The notes under the pieces were generated by a model that was not told where the DNA came from, searched no databases, and was given only the letters and a program-made list of their open reading frames with translations. The translations under genes were made by a program, and so were the position numbers. This document shows, piece after piece, positions 10,514 to 23,700 of a DNA stretch of 64,000 nucleotides. Each line of letters opens with the position of its first letter. The stretch's first letter is position 1. The stretch is from Spirogloea muscicola (Eukaryota; Streptophyta; Zygnematophyceae; Spirogloeales; Spirogloeaceae), in contig WELB01000037.1 in the NCBI GenBank assembly GCA_009602725.1, forward strand, positions 724,445-788,444, given 5' to 3'.

Positions 10514-12227
10514 GCTGGTATGTGGATTGTTTTTCCCCCTTCATGACTGAGCAGCAACAAGCAGTACTAACAAGTTCTTACCTGACCTTTGGTCGAGTGT
10601 GTGTGCGTAGTTGTGCCTCAGATGGTGATAAGAGCAAGCTTTAAGATTGGCAATGGCGCTCTCACCCTCGCCTCATCAAGCATTTATTACCATCTGATCC
10701 GCTAAGAGGCATTCGTCCCACCAAGATTGTGGTGGGTGCATCTTATCTCGTCATTGTGCTCACTTTGTCTGACTCGACCTTTAGGCATTTCGTGGTGCCT
10801 TCAAGGAGACTAAGACCTGTGCATTGGAGTGAGCTTGCAGAGACATGCGGATCGAAGCACAATGAATATACCTCAAAGACCGTTCTAAGTGTCACACTGG
10901 ACCTACACGAATGTAGAAGCCCCGAGGACCCAGTGGAGGACGATCCATGACAGCATGGCAAATCATAAGTGGAGTTGGAGCGGCCACATCGAGGAAACAT
11001 GGCCTTTGGGTCTCTGTAGGCTGGACACTTTACCTGTCAGTCAGCTGGTTGCAATGGGCCAGAAGTTTCTGCAGGCTGTTGCGACACGAGGATTGTAGGT
11101 TATCTGACGTTGAGCAGCTGTGCTCTGCACTTAGAAGACGAGCTGATTCCCATGCATTGCAACTCAACCTGATTCATGACCAGCTGGGGGAGCCCAGGCT
11201 AGCAGGGAGAGGTGCCTGTGCTTGCACTAGCTGTGAGGTTGAAGATTGTCTCTGCAGCAAGCCGGAGCACAGTCAAATTGCTATGCTGTGCCTGCCCTGC
11301 CCGACTTTGTGGCTTTTTACTTGCATGGAATGGAGATACTTTCATATTGACTGGGACAATGCCTCCTTGTCAAATCATCTTCTCTGCACTACTTAGCAGA
11401 CTCTACAGTACTTGAGGCCCTTCTTATTCAATCTTGGAGCTCTTGAGGGCATTTGAGGACAATCAACCTCCTGTGACCTGACGGGGAAGGTTGAAATACT
11501 TAGCTTCAGATCGCCTCATGACTAACCAGGCTATGGGGATGCTGATATCAAGTAAGTTAGCAGGTAATAAGTCTCGGCAAGGCTCACTGATGGCACCTGG
11601 CAAGATGCAATGCATAAAAGCTAAGAGAGTCTATTTAGTGTAGCAAGGCAAGGCATCCAGCTGTGATCTTTGATCAAGGAATTCGCATTTAAGTGACATG
11701 CTGAACTGAAATTTGCAAGGTTCGCTCTTGGTACTTGCTGAGGTCTACGAGACGAGGATATCTCGGCAAGTCACTTTGCTGCAAGCAAGGACCCACGTCC
11801 AGCAGCAACGCTGGACCACACAATACTGCTGTATTGACACACTATACGAGTCTGTTGAAGTGCATGAAGAACACGGGGCTTGAAGAATAAGGCCACGGAT
11901 TGCTGCAACAAGCATGCTCTAGGGCAGAGCAATGGCCGAGTATGTGGAGAAGTAGAAGGGTATGGGCAATGACGCATGCTGCCGTGTAAAGAACGTGATG
12001 TCCAGTCGGGCGACATAATTGACAGTGACCACCAACCCTATCATATCCTGCTAAGACCGACCAGCCATGAGATAAGCTGCTACAGATGGCTCTGGAGTAT
12101 GCTAGGGAGATGAGAGGTACTTGGCCAAATCCCCAGGAAGGAGACTGGAAAGTAAGGGCCAGATAAGACGAGGACCGGCAGCGCCAGATTGATGTGAGAG
12201 GAGGCAACACAAAGGTGGAGGAAGCCC
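10514..12227. other. Intergenic, between convergent genes
   Basis: This holds the 3' UTRs and downstream regions of SMG7 (+) and of the invertase (-). No exon, RNA gene or repeat family is recognised. Confidence 0.4.
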
Positions 12228-15200
12228 CTAAAAGATCCACGAGTTGGATCTGGTGAGAGCTGGCCGGAGTTGCTTCTTCTCCTCCTCGATCGAGATCATG
12301 GTCAGCTGGGAGGGGTCCTCCAGCAGCATCTTCGCCACAAGGTAGCCGGCGACGGACCACGTCTGATGCCGCCGGGCCTGCTTCCCGACGTACCTCCCCA
12401 GCTTCCCGTCGTAGTACTCGGGCCACCCGTCCTTGGAGAGCCTCTTCTCCGCCAGCTCGATGCACCTCTTGGCGATGTGCGGACGCCCCACCTTCACGCT
12501 CGCTGCCGTCACCATCCAAAGCAATACTGCGACAGAGGACCGCGGCCGCCCAGCTCTCAGCAACTTGCACATGGAGCCGCAAGGCTGACAGCTCATTCAC
12601 ATCTCTGTCGAGTCAGAAGGTGGCAGGCTAACTTCCGATCTGACAATGCTGTAGCTGCACCTAAGGATCTTGTCGTGGCGATCATATTTTCCAACTCCAC
12701 TGCTCCTTTTGAATGTTGTGCTTAAGCCTACGCTTGTGACTGAGAGGATGGCTGCATCATGTACCAGAGGATGGCTACATCATGTACCTGGCCATGAGCC
12801 GCCATTGTGGTAGCTCCATCGTGTGTTCTTGGGGTCGCAGCCGGTCACTATCCTCCACTCGTGGGCCTCCAGCGCCGGGTAGGCGACCTTAAGCGGCATC
12901 TCCCCAACGATCTCATCCCATCTTTCCTCAATCAAATCCATGATGGCATCGGCCTGCTCCGTTGTTGCTAGCGAGCTCAGTACTGCCATGCAGTTGCCAA
13001 TTGCAAACCATCTGAGCACACAGCAAGAATGGATTCTTAGAAAGTGGTTAATGATGGCACCAACAATGCAAGGTCAGGTGATTGCAGTCAAAACACCATA
13101 TCAGCCGCCCTGATTCAGCGAGCTTTGTACCGGTAACACACCTAAAATCAACTCTGGCAGGGCTGACATTGCCAACGAAATAGCCGCCCCGCATGGGCAT
13201 CCAATCAAACACCCAATCCGGAATCGAATCCGGAATAACGTTAAATTTGTTGACTGCTGTGTGGGAGTACTCCTCCGTCTTATACCTATAAATACTATTA
13301 AGTTGCTCGTGGTCAAGCCTGTTGTGCAACAACAGTAGGATGTCAGAAAGACTGCTGCAGAGGATGTGACAAAGAGAAAGATGTCCACAGAAGCTGCAGC
13401 TTTTCCGATCAACTTTCACAGTCACACATTTACATCATATTGCTTTCACATCTCAAAGACACATCCACGGAATGCACAAAGGAAAGCAGCAGCAATCTGG
13501 TACCAGAAGTACGTCCGCATGTGGAAAGAGAGGGCAAATATGCGCTTGTCAATACGCTCCAGGAGCTCCTTGCCTCCTCGGTCAGGCTTGAGCATGATCC
13601 GAGCACATCTAAGGGCCATGTAGAATAGCGACTGAATCTCAATTGGATAACCGTAGATTCCCTGCCCAGGCACAAGCCAGGAAAGCAAGCTGTCAGGGTG
13701 CCAGGTGAATCTGATTGTTGTACATTGAGCAACAACGAGTCTCAAGATGCCCAACAGCAGTATGTGCATGGCAGCAAGCATGCGCCAGACGCAACAAGCA
13801 TTCATTCTCATTGTCCTCGCTGCTTGCCCAGTGAGATGAGCAACCACAACCTCAAACTTACCATGCGGCGATCAATCATGCAGCAACCATCAGCACACAA
13901 CAGAGTAGGAAAGGTGTCAAAGCCATCCGCCAAGCAAAGCTGCAGAATCAGCTTCATGCCGCGCTGACATTCGGGCAACTCTGCAAGAGCTTGATCACCT
14001 GGTGGACGAAAGCCCAAGCAGAACCTTGAAGGGTCAGCTGCTAAGTCGGGAGTGGATGCGATTCAAACCAGGATAGGAAGCTAAACTCCTCTAAACAAGA
14101 CATGCAGCAGCACACTACACAAGCTGCCTAGCAAAAGCATCGACCTGTAAGTAGCACGACTCACTTCACGCGCAACAAAATCAACAACTGAACTAAGCCA
14201 GCAGATTAATGCACATGAGGAAGGTCGTCTTCTTCAAGACATAATGCACGCATGAGCAACAACTCAAGCACGAGCTGGACATAAGGAAATGCAGTACAGC
14301 TCGGGCATCAGGGGGTTCAGCACCTGTGGACTTCACATAGGATCTGAGGAGGATGATCCACCAGAAGCCGGAGTCCACAGGGGCAACCCGACCGATGGCA
14401 CTCTCTCCGAAATCAGCGATCATTGTGTCTGTGTTGCGCACCGGATCATGCAGCACCTTGAAGCTGGCGGGCATGACCCCCTCGCCCAGCGTGAAGCAGT
14501 CTACCCGCTTCTCCCAGGCCTGCAGCCTGAGGGTCTTGAGTAGGAAGTTCTTCACAATCTCTGGCTCTCCATTCATCAAGAAGGCCAGGCCACTAGGAAT
14601 GAAGTCCCGCACAAACACCTGGCCAACATCTCGAAACTCGTGATATGAACATACAGCTATGTACTTCCCAATCCACTGCTTGGACAGTCAGGTTGACCCT
14701 CCGAATGTACACCAAGGTCACTGCAGCAGTTAGCGGATGTACAGCCAGCTTGCAGCCAGCTAATGTCTGATAAACGTTAACAAAGGTTTGTCAACAAGAA
14801 GGCAAAGCCTCAAGATACGACGAGGTGCATGGCTCTCCAAGTATACATTCTAATGCTTGCAGGGTGCACACTGACCTGGTCGTAATTCAGGAACTCCTCT
14901 TCCGAGTCAAGAGCTGCGATAGTCCCAACCGGCTTCCCGCGAAAGAACACGAGGGACTTCCGGAGAGCTTCCCAGGCCTCACTGACAAGCGGGTGCGGCA
15001 CCAAGTGGCTACCCGACTCAAAGTGGGAGTGGTGCACGTATCCTCGAGGGGTGTTGACGCCCGACGTGGCCGTCGATCGCAACCTGCACGTCGATGTTGA
15101 TGACACCAGGGGTTGCAACAAGGACAGATGCTTAGGTCAGAAGCAACCGCCTGTCATTCTTGTCACTTCCTGCGTGTTTGTTCCGCGTTAGTTAGGCTTA

Positions 15201-16119
15201 AGAAGGAGACGCACAATCAAGCATGCTGCAAGAGCCATCTGACAGTGGCCTTGAATTCGGACTGCCTAACATCCCAACAGAGCTGGCACGTTCACCAGCA
15301 TTAGTCCACCGAATTTGCTAGTGACGCACGGCCAAGTACAGAGCAACGATTATCCCACATAACCCGTCTTTCCCGTACCTCGATGCAGGGTCTCTAGATG
15401 GGGATGAGCCCCCTCGTGTCGGCGAGGGAGCCCGCGACCGGAAGTTCCTGCAAAAACAGGTTACTCAAGGCAGCAGGATCAGCTGACAGTCGGCCCTTCT
15501 TGCTCACATATCTCATCACATGAGCCAGAGGCGCGGGTGAAGCATCCGCTTTCTGACTATTACCGGCTACGACTAAATCTACAGCCAGTGCAGAATATAG
15601 TGCACCCGCCACTTGTGTGGCTTCCAGCCAGTAATTGAAGCAAGCAGATATCACTCCAGCGCCTGATCTCAGCTGCTTCCCACTTCTCTATGTGATGTAT
15701 TTGTCCGACCTCCCAATGGCCCCAACTATCTACAGTTCCAGTGATTTGGTGGTGTGGCGTACCGTGGCGAGGAGTAGCCCTCCAGGTGGTCGGAGCTCTT
15801 GACGGTCTCCAGCATGCGCGGCCGCGGGGAGGCGTAGATGGTCTTGCTGCGGCGACGCGAGGCTCGGCAAGGGCCGTCAGCTCGAGGCTACTTCGGCCAT
15901 GCCGAGGCCGGCAGTGGATGCTCAGCGGCCCGGATCGGTCGCTGGCCGCCATGGACGCGGCGCCGAGCTCGGAGCCGCCGCGGAGCACAGCATGGCGGCG
16001 CGGGCGCGGCATTGCCGGTACCTGAGCTTCGCGTACACCTGGTCCAGGAGCTGCTCCTCCTTGCCCGGGGGCCCGCCGCCGGCGCTGCCGGCGCCGCCGC
16101 CGCCGCNGCCGCGTGGCAT
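12228..16119 (-). CDS. Alkaline/neutral invertase (glycoside hydrolase family 100)
   Basis: Hydrolyses sucrose to glucose and fructose at neutral pH, in cytosol or organelles; a plant/cyanobacterial family. Ten exons on the reverse strand join in phase: 16119-16022, 15846-15763, 15447-15379, 15083-14876, 14618-14324, 13998-13862, 13661-13504, 13318-13142, 13011-12788, 12526-12228, giving 582 residues. Family hallmarks run the whole length: [20 protein letters not shown], then [126 protein letters not shown] and [20 protein letters not shown]. The N-terminus is short, glycine-rich and basic (it contains the undetermined base at 16107), with no certain transit peptide. The start ATG is in a GC-rich block and is the only one joining in phase. 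Confidence 0.96.
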
Positions 16120-17112
16120 GGGAGCGGACTCTGACGCCGGCCCAGGTGAAGGCCTGGATCACCGTGGACTTCATCAATGGCCGGAGCTGGCTGCGCCCGC
16201 TGCCCACACTGCCGGGCAACGTCCGGCCGCCGTGGGATATCCCCAACGCGTATGGCAAGGGCTTCCCCAGCCCACCACCGCTGGCGTCACCTCCGCCGCC
16301 GCCATCGCCGCCGCCGCCGCCGCCGCCTCCTCCTGCCTCCGCCGCCGCCGCTTCCGCTGCCGCCGCCGCCGCCGGGGGAGGATGGCGCCACGTGGCAGGC
16401 GCAGCTGTCCCGGGGCAGGGGGGGGTGTGGAACTGGGGCCTGCAGAGCTCCTCGCCCGCGCCGTCAGCGCGGCTGACGGCGTCCGCGTCAGGCCGAACGC
16501 CGGCCCCGGCGGCGTTCCAGAAAGCGCGGGGTGGGGGGGGGATGCTGCAGTTACCGTTACCGTTGGACCCATCGGGTAAAAGAAGTGAACTCGTTCGAGA
16601 TTTTTAGAGTAATCACAGCTATGCAGGATAAAACGGCGATAGGGAGCTTTTGGGAGGATTCGCCGCCCAAACGGTAGCCCAACGTTGTGGCGACGGCGCT
16701 GCCGGGGGAGTCGTCTTGCCGGGGCGGCGCTTCACGGCGCTTTTCCTGACGGGCCCCGTCGGGCTCTGCCGGGAGCTGCCGACGAGCCGGATCGCCTCGC
16801 GCCACGGAAAGCGAATGTTCCGCCGGCCCGCTGCCGCCACCATGGCGGCCGCCATGGCGCAGCATCTCCTTGCGGCCCGGGGCCAGAAGCGCCACCCGCC
16901 CCACAATACTGGTCTGTCACGCCTCTCCGACTCTTTCATGGCGCCTGAAGACATGCTCACATGCTCCGTCCTCGCTTATCCTTCATCCTCCTCCAGCGAG
17001 CCTGGCGGCCCACAGTCGTTCTTGGCACGTAACAGCCTCGATGAAGCTGCATGGACAGTCTTCCAGCTCCTGGGCTTCGTGTCAAGTAGCCCCATTCTTT
17101 TGCGCCACCTAT
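16120..17112. promoter_or_regulatory. GC-rich upstream region of the invertase
   Basis: Strongly GC-rich with (CCG)n runs at about 16288-16375. It lies upstream of the invertase start (reverse strand) and probably holds its promoter. A + strand open frame from ATG 16815 to 17114 (about 100 residues, with MAAAMAQHLLAARGQKRH early and SRLSDSFMAPEDMLTCSVLA in the middle) looks a little like a coding exon but matches nothing I know and runs into repeat sequence. Confidence 0.35.
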
Positions 17113-18060
17113 AGCCTGAACAACATACTGGCTTGAATTGGCCACCCTTTCAATTCATGCGCACCGTGCGCCTTCTCTCTCTTGCTCAGTATGTGTGTCA
17201 GCGCGGTTCGTAGTCATGTCTTTTCGGGCTGGCTGATCAAAAATCTCAACCCTTGAGGAGAGCCGATTTCCTGTCGGGCCCCTTCATCGAGTAGTGACCT
17301 TTATGTTTTGACCCGTGGTTATTGAGCGGGTCAATCTGCTGTAGGTTATGTAGATTTTTAGATGTGCTTGCCTTTGTACCTGGCCATTTGGCCTACATTT
17401 CTTTCTAATACACGATCTCTCCTTCGGACCTTGTCAGTTCTTTCTGGGCTGGCCTCCTAGCCACCGCCCTCCCCCTGGAAGCGTCTTCAGGCTGGCTTTT
17501 CACAGCCCTCGCCCCCTTTTTTTTTTGAGATAGAGCCACTTTCTTTCGTTTGGAAGAGCTTCTTCTCTCACACCCATCTGGCCGTGCTCTAGCTGCAGCC
17601 TCTGGCTTTCGGCAAGGGGACGGCTTTCCGGCGAAGCTAGCCTTCCTGACTGGCGGTTACTAAGTAATTATCCTCCATGGTACTTGCTTTGTGTTTCAGC
17701 GATTTGGCCTCTTCGGATTTTGTCAATAGGTTTCGGGCTGGCTCTCCGACCTACGGCTGCTTAGCAGAGGTTACTGAGTGATTTGTAGCTGCTTTGTTTC
17801 TGGTTTTTAGCGCTTCCCCTGGCCCCCTTCTCGTATTCTGTTCATTCTTTTAAGGCTGGCTTTTCCAGCCCCTATTCTCAATGGGCGAGCACTTTTCACA
17901 GCCCTCGCCCTCTTGGAAGAGCTCACTTCTTCACGGCTATTTGCCTTTCCACTAAAGCTGTTTCTCTCCGCCTATGTTTGTAAGGCTAGCATTGGCCTCC
18001 CATTCAATTTCATGCGCACCGCGTGCCTTCTCTCCGCCTACGTGCTGACCCGCGGCTGCT
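17113..18060 (+). mobile_element. Mosaic of LINE 3' tails
   Basis: Several truncated + strand tails lie head to tail: a 65-bp module at 17115-17180, a family A tail at 17284-17420 (ending ctttctaatacacgatctct), then family B-like ends. Residual coding ends are S-D-L-R-L-L-S-R-G-Y-stop at about 17745-17777 and a more decayed one near 17640-17665. Further copies of the 65-bp module (17980-18040) and of a Y-V-L-T-R-G end (18037-18057) follow. The phrase gggctggct...cacagccct recurs between them. Nothing in the block is intact. Confidence 0.75.
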
Positions 18061-19429
18061 GGGCGGGCACTGGGATATGTAGCAGCAGGCGGCCCATACC
18101 TGCACTTGAGCTCGACTCTGCACTCGAGCGCTCTGGCCCTCGCTGCAGTCACTCGCATTGTTGTGTGACTCGCACATGTCCGAAGGGCATTTTGGCCCTT
18201 TGGACATTGTCCAGATTTCTGGGCTGGCTTGCCACGGCCCTCGCAATCTTTAGGAAAGCCACTTTCTGAGAAATCGAACAGACACGCTGGCCTATCTCGT
18301 TGCAATAAGGCGCCCAGGCGCTCAACCCACCTGGGGTGCTGCGGCCATGAGCTGCATCTGGGGTGCCCCTCTCACTGCCTGCAGGCCGAGCAGAGCTCAG
18401 GCAAACTTGCCGGGCCCAGCAAGCTGGTGGTGCTGCGCTGACTGAGGCCAGCTGGGCGGCGGGAACGTACAGCGTGAGGCACAAACTTGCCAGAGCGCTG
18501 GCCTTGCAAGTGCTCGACAGGCTCTGCAACTGTGGAAAGGGAGGCTGCACCGCTCGCTCCTGCTGACTGTACAACTGGTGCTTCTGCACAGGAGCGCGCT
18601 TGCAGGTTTGCCCGTCTTCTGACCTTATTACCAAAGGGGGGACTTTCCTGTCTCCAGTACACCAGCTGCAGTATGTTGGCTGCTAGGTGCTCAGCCTTGA
18701 CGAAGGGCTGGCGTTACTCCTGGCAAAGCCTAGTGCTTCTAACTTCGCTGGTTTCTACGTACAAATGTTGCCATGTGTTGTGAAAAGCGCGCTGCTCCAG
18801 CCCATCCTTGTTTATCAGTATGATATTGGTCATGTTGGGCTACGGGCCCTTTGTGCTGTTAGATGGCCAGAGCCCCGAGCACTTCAGTTATCCTTGTAGC
18901 CGAACTCTGGTGGCTCCTGACAAGATCTCAAAGAGGTCTGTGCGAGGCTCTGCTGACGGTAAGTATTGGTTCCGTCAGAGATTCTTCTTGACTCCACTTG
19001 CAACAGCCTCAACCAATTTGTCTCAGAGTCTTGTGTAGTAGCAGCAAGCCCTCCGACTTTTTGTCCTTACACAGTGAGTCTTTGTAGTCTTTCTGAGCAC
19101 ACAGAGAGCGCAGTCTGGTGTCACTCATGATTGCGCTACAAGGTCTTGTCATGTCTTGTACACAGCGTCTGAAGTAGTAAGTTCAACCCTGCAAGCACTG
19201 GCAATGAGATACATCATTCAAGCCGCGTGTCTGGAGATCTGCTTTGGATAATTACGGCAGGCTCTTCACTCACCCGTCACATGAGTCTTTCCTTCTCTCT
19301 TCCAGCTATGACCAACCAATGCAGCTCCCTATGAGGTCAAAGGCTATCATGTACCGCCACTTACTGATATCATATAGTTATCAGGCTAGTATGAATGGGG
19401 GCTGGTCCACTCTCTTTATCAAAGGTTTC
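18061..19429. other. No recognisable gene
   Basis: Downstream of ERG28 (whose 3' end is at 19430). Short open frames occur on both strands, but none has family features or a set of exons that joins convincingly. Confidence 0.35.
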
Positions 19430-20152
19430 TTAGGAATTCTTGACACCGTTTAGTCCCCTTGTCCTCGGCTGTTCTGCCTCAAGCGCGAACCTTCGATTCC
19501 CATCCACAGCCAGCCACACCAGCGAGGTGGCTGCAGGCCCACCACGAGCACAGCAAGGCGTCAATTGGCTGGCCAAGCTCGCCAAGCTGGCCCACTACTG
19601 GAAGCTTTGCTGACATACACTAGCCGATACGCCAGCCGTGTATATGTGCAGACGGAGGCGGGACAGAGGACCATTACAGGCTATGATGCCGATCGTGGTA
19701 AAGTTGGCGAGTGTCATGGTCTTATAAACGCTGTGCTCGGCCACAAAGTGGGCCAGCGCCACCACAAAGGACAGGAACGTTGCGCGGCGCAGCGGTCGGC
19801 ACCCGAGGTCGGCGGCGCACAGCGCGTACACCCCGCAGCTGAGCGAGGTCCACACCGCAAAGGTTCGTGCGTGCAGGTCGGTCACTGCAAGCGATGGCCA
19901 AACATGGGGGCTGGGGCGTTAGCGAGATGGGCTCCTCGCGAGCTCCTTGAGCTCGTGGCAGGCACAATGGGCAGCTAGGATCCTGATGAAGAGGCCCGCC
20001 GCAGAAGGCGTGCACATACTGCCGGCGGTGGAGTAGACGGCGGCGCGCAGGGCCCCTGGCGCGAAGTAGCCGAAGTAGACCGAGACCAGCCGCACGAGCG
20101 CCACGAAGTAGAGCCACAAGGCGAGCGGCGGCGGCGCTGGCGCCGCCGCCAT
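19430..20152 (-). CDS. ERG28: ERG28-like sterol biosynthesis scaffold protein
   Basis: ERG28 is an ER membrane protein that holds the C-4 demethylation enzymes of sterol synthesis together. Three exons on the reverse strand (20152-20020, 19884-19678, 19530-19430) join in phase into 146 residues, close to the 130-150 of the family. Visible features: first membrane segment LWLYFVALVRLVSVYFGYF, then the hallmark ARTFAVWTSLSCGVYALC, then ATFLSFVVALAHFVAEHSVY and KTMTLANFTTIGII followed by TSLVWL in the last exon. Introns are GT-AG. Ten short codons after the last helix are not conserved. It is divergent from CSB, with about 560 bases between the start codons. Confidence 0.93.
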
Positions 20153-20663
20153 AACCGCTCCCCCTCGCAGCACAGAGAGAACTGCTACTGCTGGTACTAA
20201 GAAGCGGCTGGGAAAGCCAGCCGAGCGTATGCAGAGGGGAAGTCTGGCGTCTACGATGTGCGCAGATTGGGCCCTCTTGCTGTGGACCTTGGTCAGCCCT
20301 TCTGGGCGACGTCTTTCCGCCGGCTAGCTACTCAGACTTGCATCTCCTGACTAGAGGTTACTGAGCGTTCTCTGGCTGATGTCTTAGTCCTAGTCCTTCG
20401 CACTCCGGCTCCTTCAGACCTTGTCCAATCCTTTGGGCTGGCCTTTCCCAGCCACCAGTCAATCTGGCCGCGCTTCCTCTTCTGGGCTGGCCAGTGACGA
20501 GGAGCTCAATTCTTCTCACCGTGAGAGCCATGTCAGCAGGAGCACGTCAGGTGAGATGGAGAGGTGGGAGGCATGACACCTGTAGCTTGAACCCCAAACC
20601 CCAGCCCCTCCCCTAATATCGGCCCTGCCCTGCGCGTGAGTGGAGCCCGCACCTCCGCCGCCT

Positions 20664-20701
<38 letters not shown>

Positions 20702-20713
20702 AATGGCCAAGCA
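20153..20713. promoter_or_regulatory. Divergent promoter region of ERG28 and CSB, with a LINE tail
   Basis: The spacer between two outward-facing genes must hold both promoters. It also holds a + strand LINE remnant at about 20318-20480, with S-D-L-H-L-L-T-R-G-Y-stop near 20333-20362, then ttgggctggcctttcccagcc at about 20439. A (CGG)n run at about 20663-20700 lies just upstream of the CSB start. Confidence 0.5.
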
Positions 20714-23700
20714 ATGGAGACGGTAANCGGCGCCGGCGGCGGCGCCGGCGACGGCGACCACGACCTGCTCGCGACGCTGGGCGTGACGGCGGCGGACCCG
20801 ACGGACATCGAGCGTCGCGTCGTTGCCGAGGTCCGGCGCCGTCGTGGGCTCCGCGGCGGGCTGGCCGCCTTCAGGTCGCGGTGATGGCCAGCGGCAGAGC
20901 CGCCGGCAGGCGGCAGTGCCTCTGACGCCGCGTTTCCATGGCGGTCGCAGGCGCAGGAGGATGCCGCTACCGCCGCCGCCGATTGCGGCGGGGGCGATTC
21001 CACGGGCCGCTGCTCGCCGCCGGCGTTGTCCGACGGCTCGGAGGGCGCGCCGAGGGCCGAGGGCCAGGGAGCGCCGCACGGCGGCAACGGCGATGACCGC
21101 GGCGACAACTGTGGCGGCGCCGCTGGCGTCGACGCCCGGCGGCGGCTGCTGGCGCGGCGGCTGCGGCACCTGGATCAGGAGATTGCGGTCGTGGAGGCTG
21201 CCGTGGAGGCTGCCACGGCCGAGCATGACGATGAGGGAGCCGGGGCGGCGGCAGCGGCTGGCGACCTCCACGGGGCGCTGGGAAAGGAGCGCCTCCGGGA
21301 GCTGCGCTCGCGGCGGCGCCTGCTCTCGGAGCGCCTGCGGCTTTCCGAGGAGGCCCCCGGAGGCGGCGGCGGCGCAGGACGGAGGCCTCGCCAGACCGTG
21401 AGCTTTGCCGAGGACGTCCCGCCGGCAGCTCTGCCGCCGGCTTCCGCCGAGCCGGCTGCTACGTTCAGCGGCGAGGGAGCGACGGCGGGAGAGAATGCCG
21501 GCGATGATCACGACGACGACGACTTCGACCGGGCACTCGATGCGGCGGCCTCGGGGATGGTGGAGACGGTGAGCCCCCAGTGTGCTACTGGAATGCTCCT
21601 CTAGGGTTAGGATTTAGGGTTTAGGGTTTAGGGTTTGGGATTTATGGTCTGAAGGTTTAGGGTATAGGGCTAAGGGTTTGGGGTTAGTGCGCTGTCGAGC
21701 TGCATAGCGTCTCCTGTAGAGCTTGCATAATGGATAGTCTCACCACTGTGGTTCCATGCGGCTCACTCTCCACAGGAACGTGACCGGCTGATCCGGACCG
21801 GCGTCCTCACGCCGTTTGCGGGCGTCCAAGGCTTCGAGCGCGGCGTTCAGTGGCCTGGCGGCGAGCCGGCTGCGGAGCTTGACGTTCTCGCTGAGGCAGA
21901 GGCCGAGATGAGTGCTGGAGCGAACGCGGCTGCTGATCAGGGGGGAGAGGAGGCCCGGATTGAGCAGTCGGTGGCCTCCACAGCAGCGGCCATGAAGCTG
22001 CTCCGGGAGTCGAGGTGGGTGTGGAAGCAGCCCCTCGACTCTGCTGGCGTCATGCGCCTGCCAGTGACATGCGCTTGTTGACACCGGCTGTTGTGGTAGT
22101 TGAGCTTCTCCGACCCCAATTGACACACTCTCTCAAATTTACCTTAGCAATATTTCTCAGCTTGTGTAAGTTGCTTATTGCTTATCGTTTCATGAAGGGC
22201 TTGAGATTTACATCCAGTCCTACCACTTGGGTGTTGATACTCACGGTCTACTCTTGTGTTACTTTGTCTCCTTCAGGGATCAAGTTCAAGATATAAATGT
22301 ATTCTCGACAATGCAGGACTTTAGATGTATATATAGTTACCTTCTTTCAAAGTTCTGCTGATTCTATGAAGGGTGCGGCCGTGTCGCGGCCAGGCCAAGG
22401 TCGACGCTGCTGGAGGGCGCCGACGTGCCGCGGCAGGAGCCGCTGACTCGCGACTTCCGGCGGCTGAGGCGGCCACTCCGGCCCCGGCAGGCTGGCGGCG
22501 AGGAGGACAACAAGGGGGGCCTCAGCCGAGGCCGGGGCAGGCGAGCAGCAGGCCGTGCCCGCCGGCCGCTGCCAGAGGGGCGGTGGCGGCGGTGGCGGAG
22601 GAGGCATACGGGCAGCCGGGGTTCGTCAGCATCAGGCAGTGAAGAGGAGGAGGAGGACACATCAGTTGCCAAGCAGCAGCACGGTGATGGTGGCCCGTTG
22701 AAGAAGCCGCGGCGAGTGAAGCAGGAGACCGATGGTGAGACAGCTTGCTTGATCAAGTGGCATCTGCCTTCAGGTCCACAATAACAAGTAAGATATTGAG
22801 ATTTCAATGCTTGAAATTGCACCAGCTTTAGATTACGCCGTACCCAAGAATGTAGTGGCAGGTCCTGCTCGTGGCTGACACAGTGCTGGGGGATGCGCCA
22901 CTTCTGCAGAGGACTGGAACGCTGAGGACACTCAGGAGGAGACAACGACGAGTGACGCGGGAAGTACAGAAGACAGCAATCAGGAGGAGGGGCAGGCGCA
23001 CGCCTCCGTCAGGCGGCGGTCGCGGGAGTGCAAGGCAGCCAGCCGCATGAGCTCCAAGCGCGCGCCAGCCGATGACGACGAAGAGGATGTGGTGCTGGAG
23101 GGCGGCCTCCGCATACCAGGCAGGCAGTATGGTGCGCTGTTTGACTACCAGCGGACGGGGGTGAAGTGGCTGTGGGAGCTGCACTGCCAACGCGCGGGCG
23201 GCATAATCGGCGACGAGATGGGCCTCGGAAAGACGGTGCAGCTTGCCACCTTCCTCGGCGCGCTTCACCACAGGTGCAGCGCCACCGCCACTTGAGCTCA
23301 AGGAGCTCAAGGTGTAGGGTCCAGTGTTCCCTTGCTTCTGGCACAAGAGTCCTACTTTTGGCTAGTCATATTATGTTGGTACTTGCAGATTGTGCAGTAC
23401 TGTAGAAGAAGACTAACAACATCTGTTAGTCCATAGTGGGAGTCTATAGTCATAACAATAGCAATCTTGCTGTCCTTGTGGCACGTGGAGACATCCTAAG
23501 CCGTGTCTGCCTGTGCACCCATGACCTGCTCTTCCACAGCGGCATGTACCGACCAAGCATGGTGGTGTGCCCCGTGACGCTTCTGCGGCAGTGGCGGCGC
23601 GAGCTCCGGCTCTGGTACCCGCACTTCCGCGTGAAGCTGCTGCACGAGTCGGCGCTCCCATCGCACCTGCGGAGCAATGGCAGCCAGCCCAAGGGGACCG

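Noticed and set aside
11842-12600. Reverse-strand open frame of about 252 residues
   Set aside because: Overlaps the last invertase exon in the wrong frame; the correct frame gives conserved invertase sequence.
20516-21511. Reverse-strand open frame of about 331 residues
   Set aside because: Antisense to GC-rich exons 1 and 2 of CSB; long open frames are expected by chance at such GC content, and it crosses the undetermined base.
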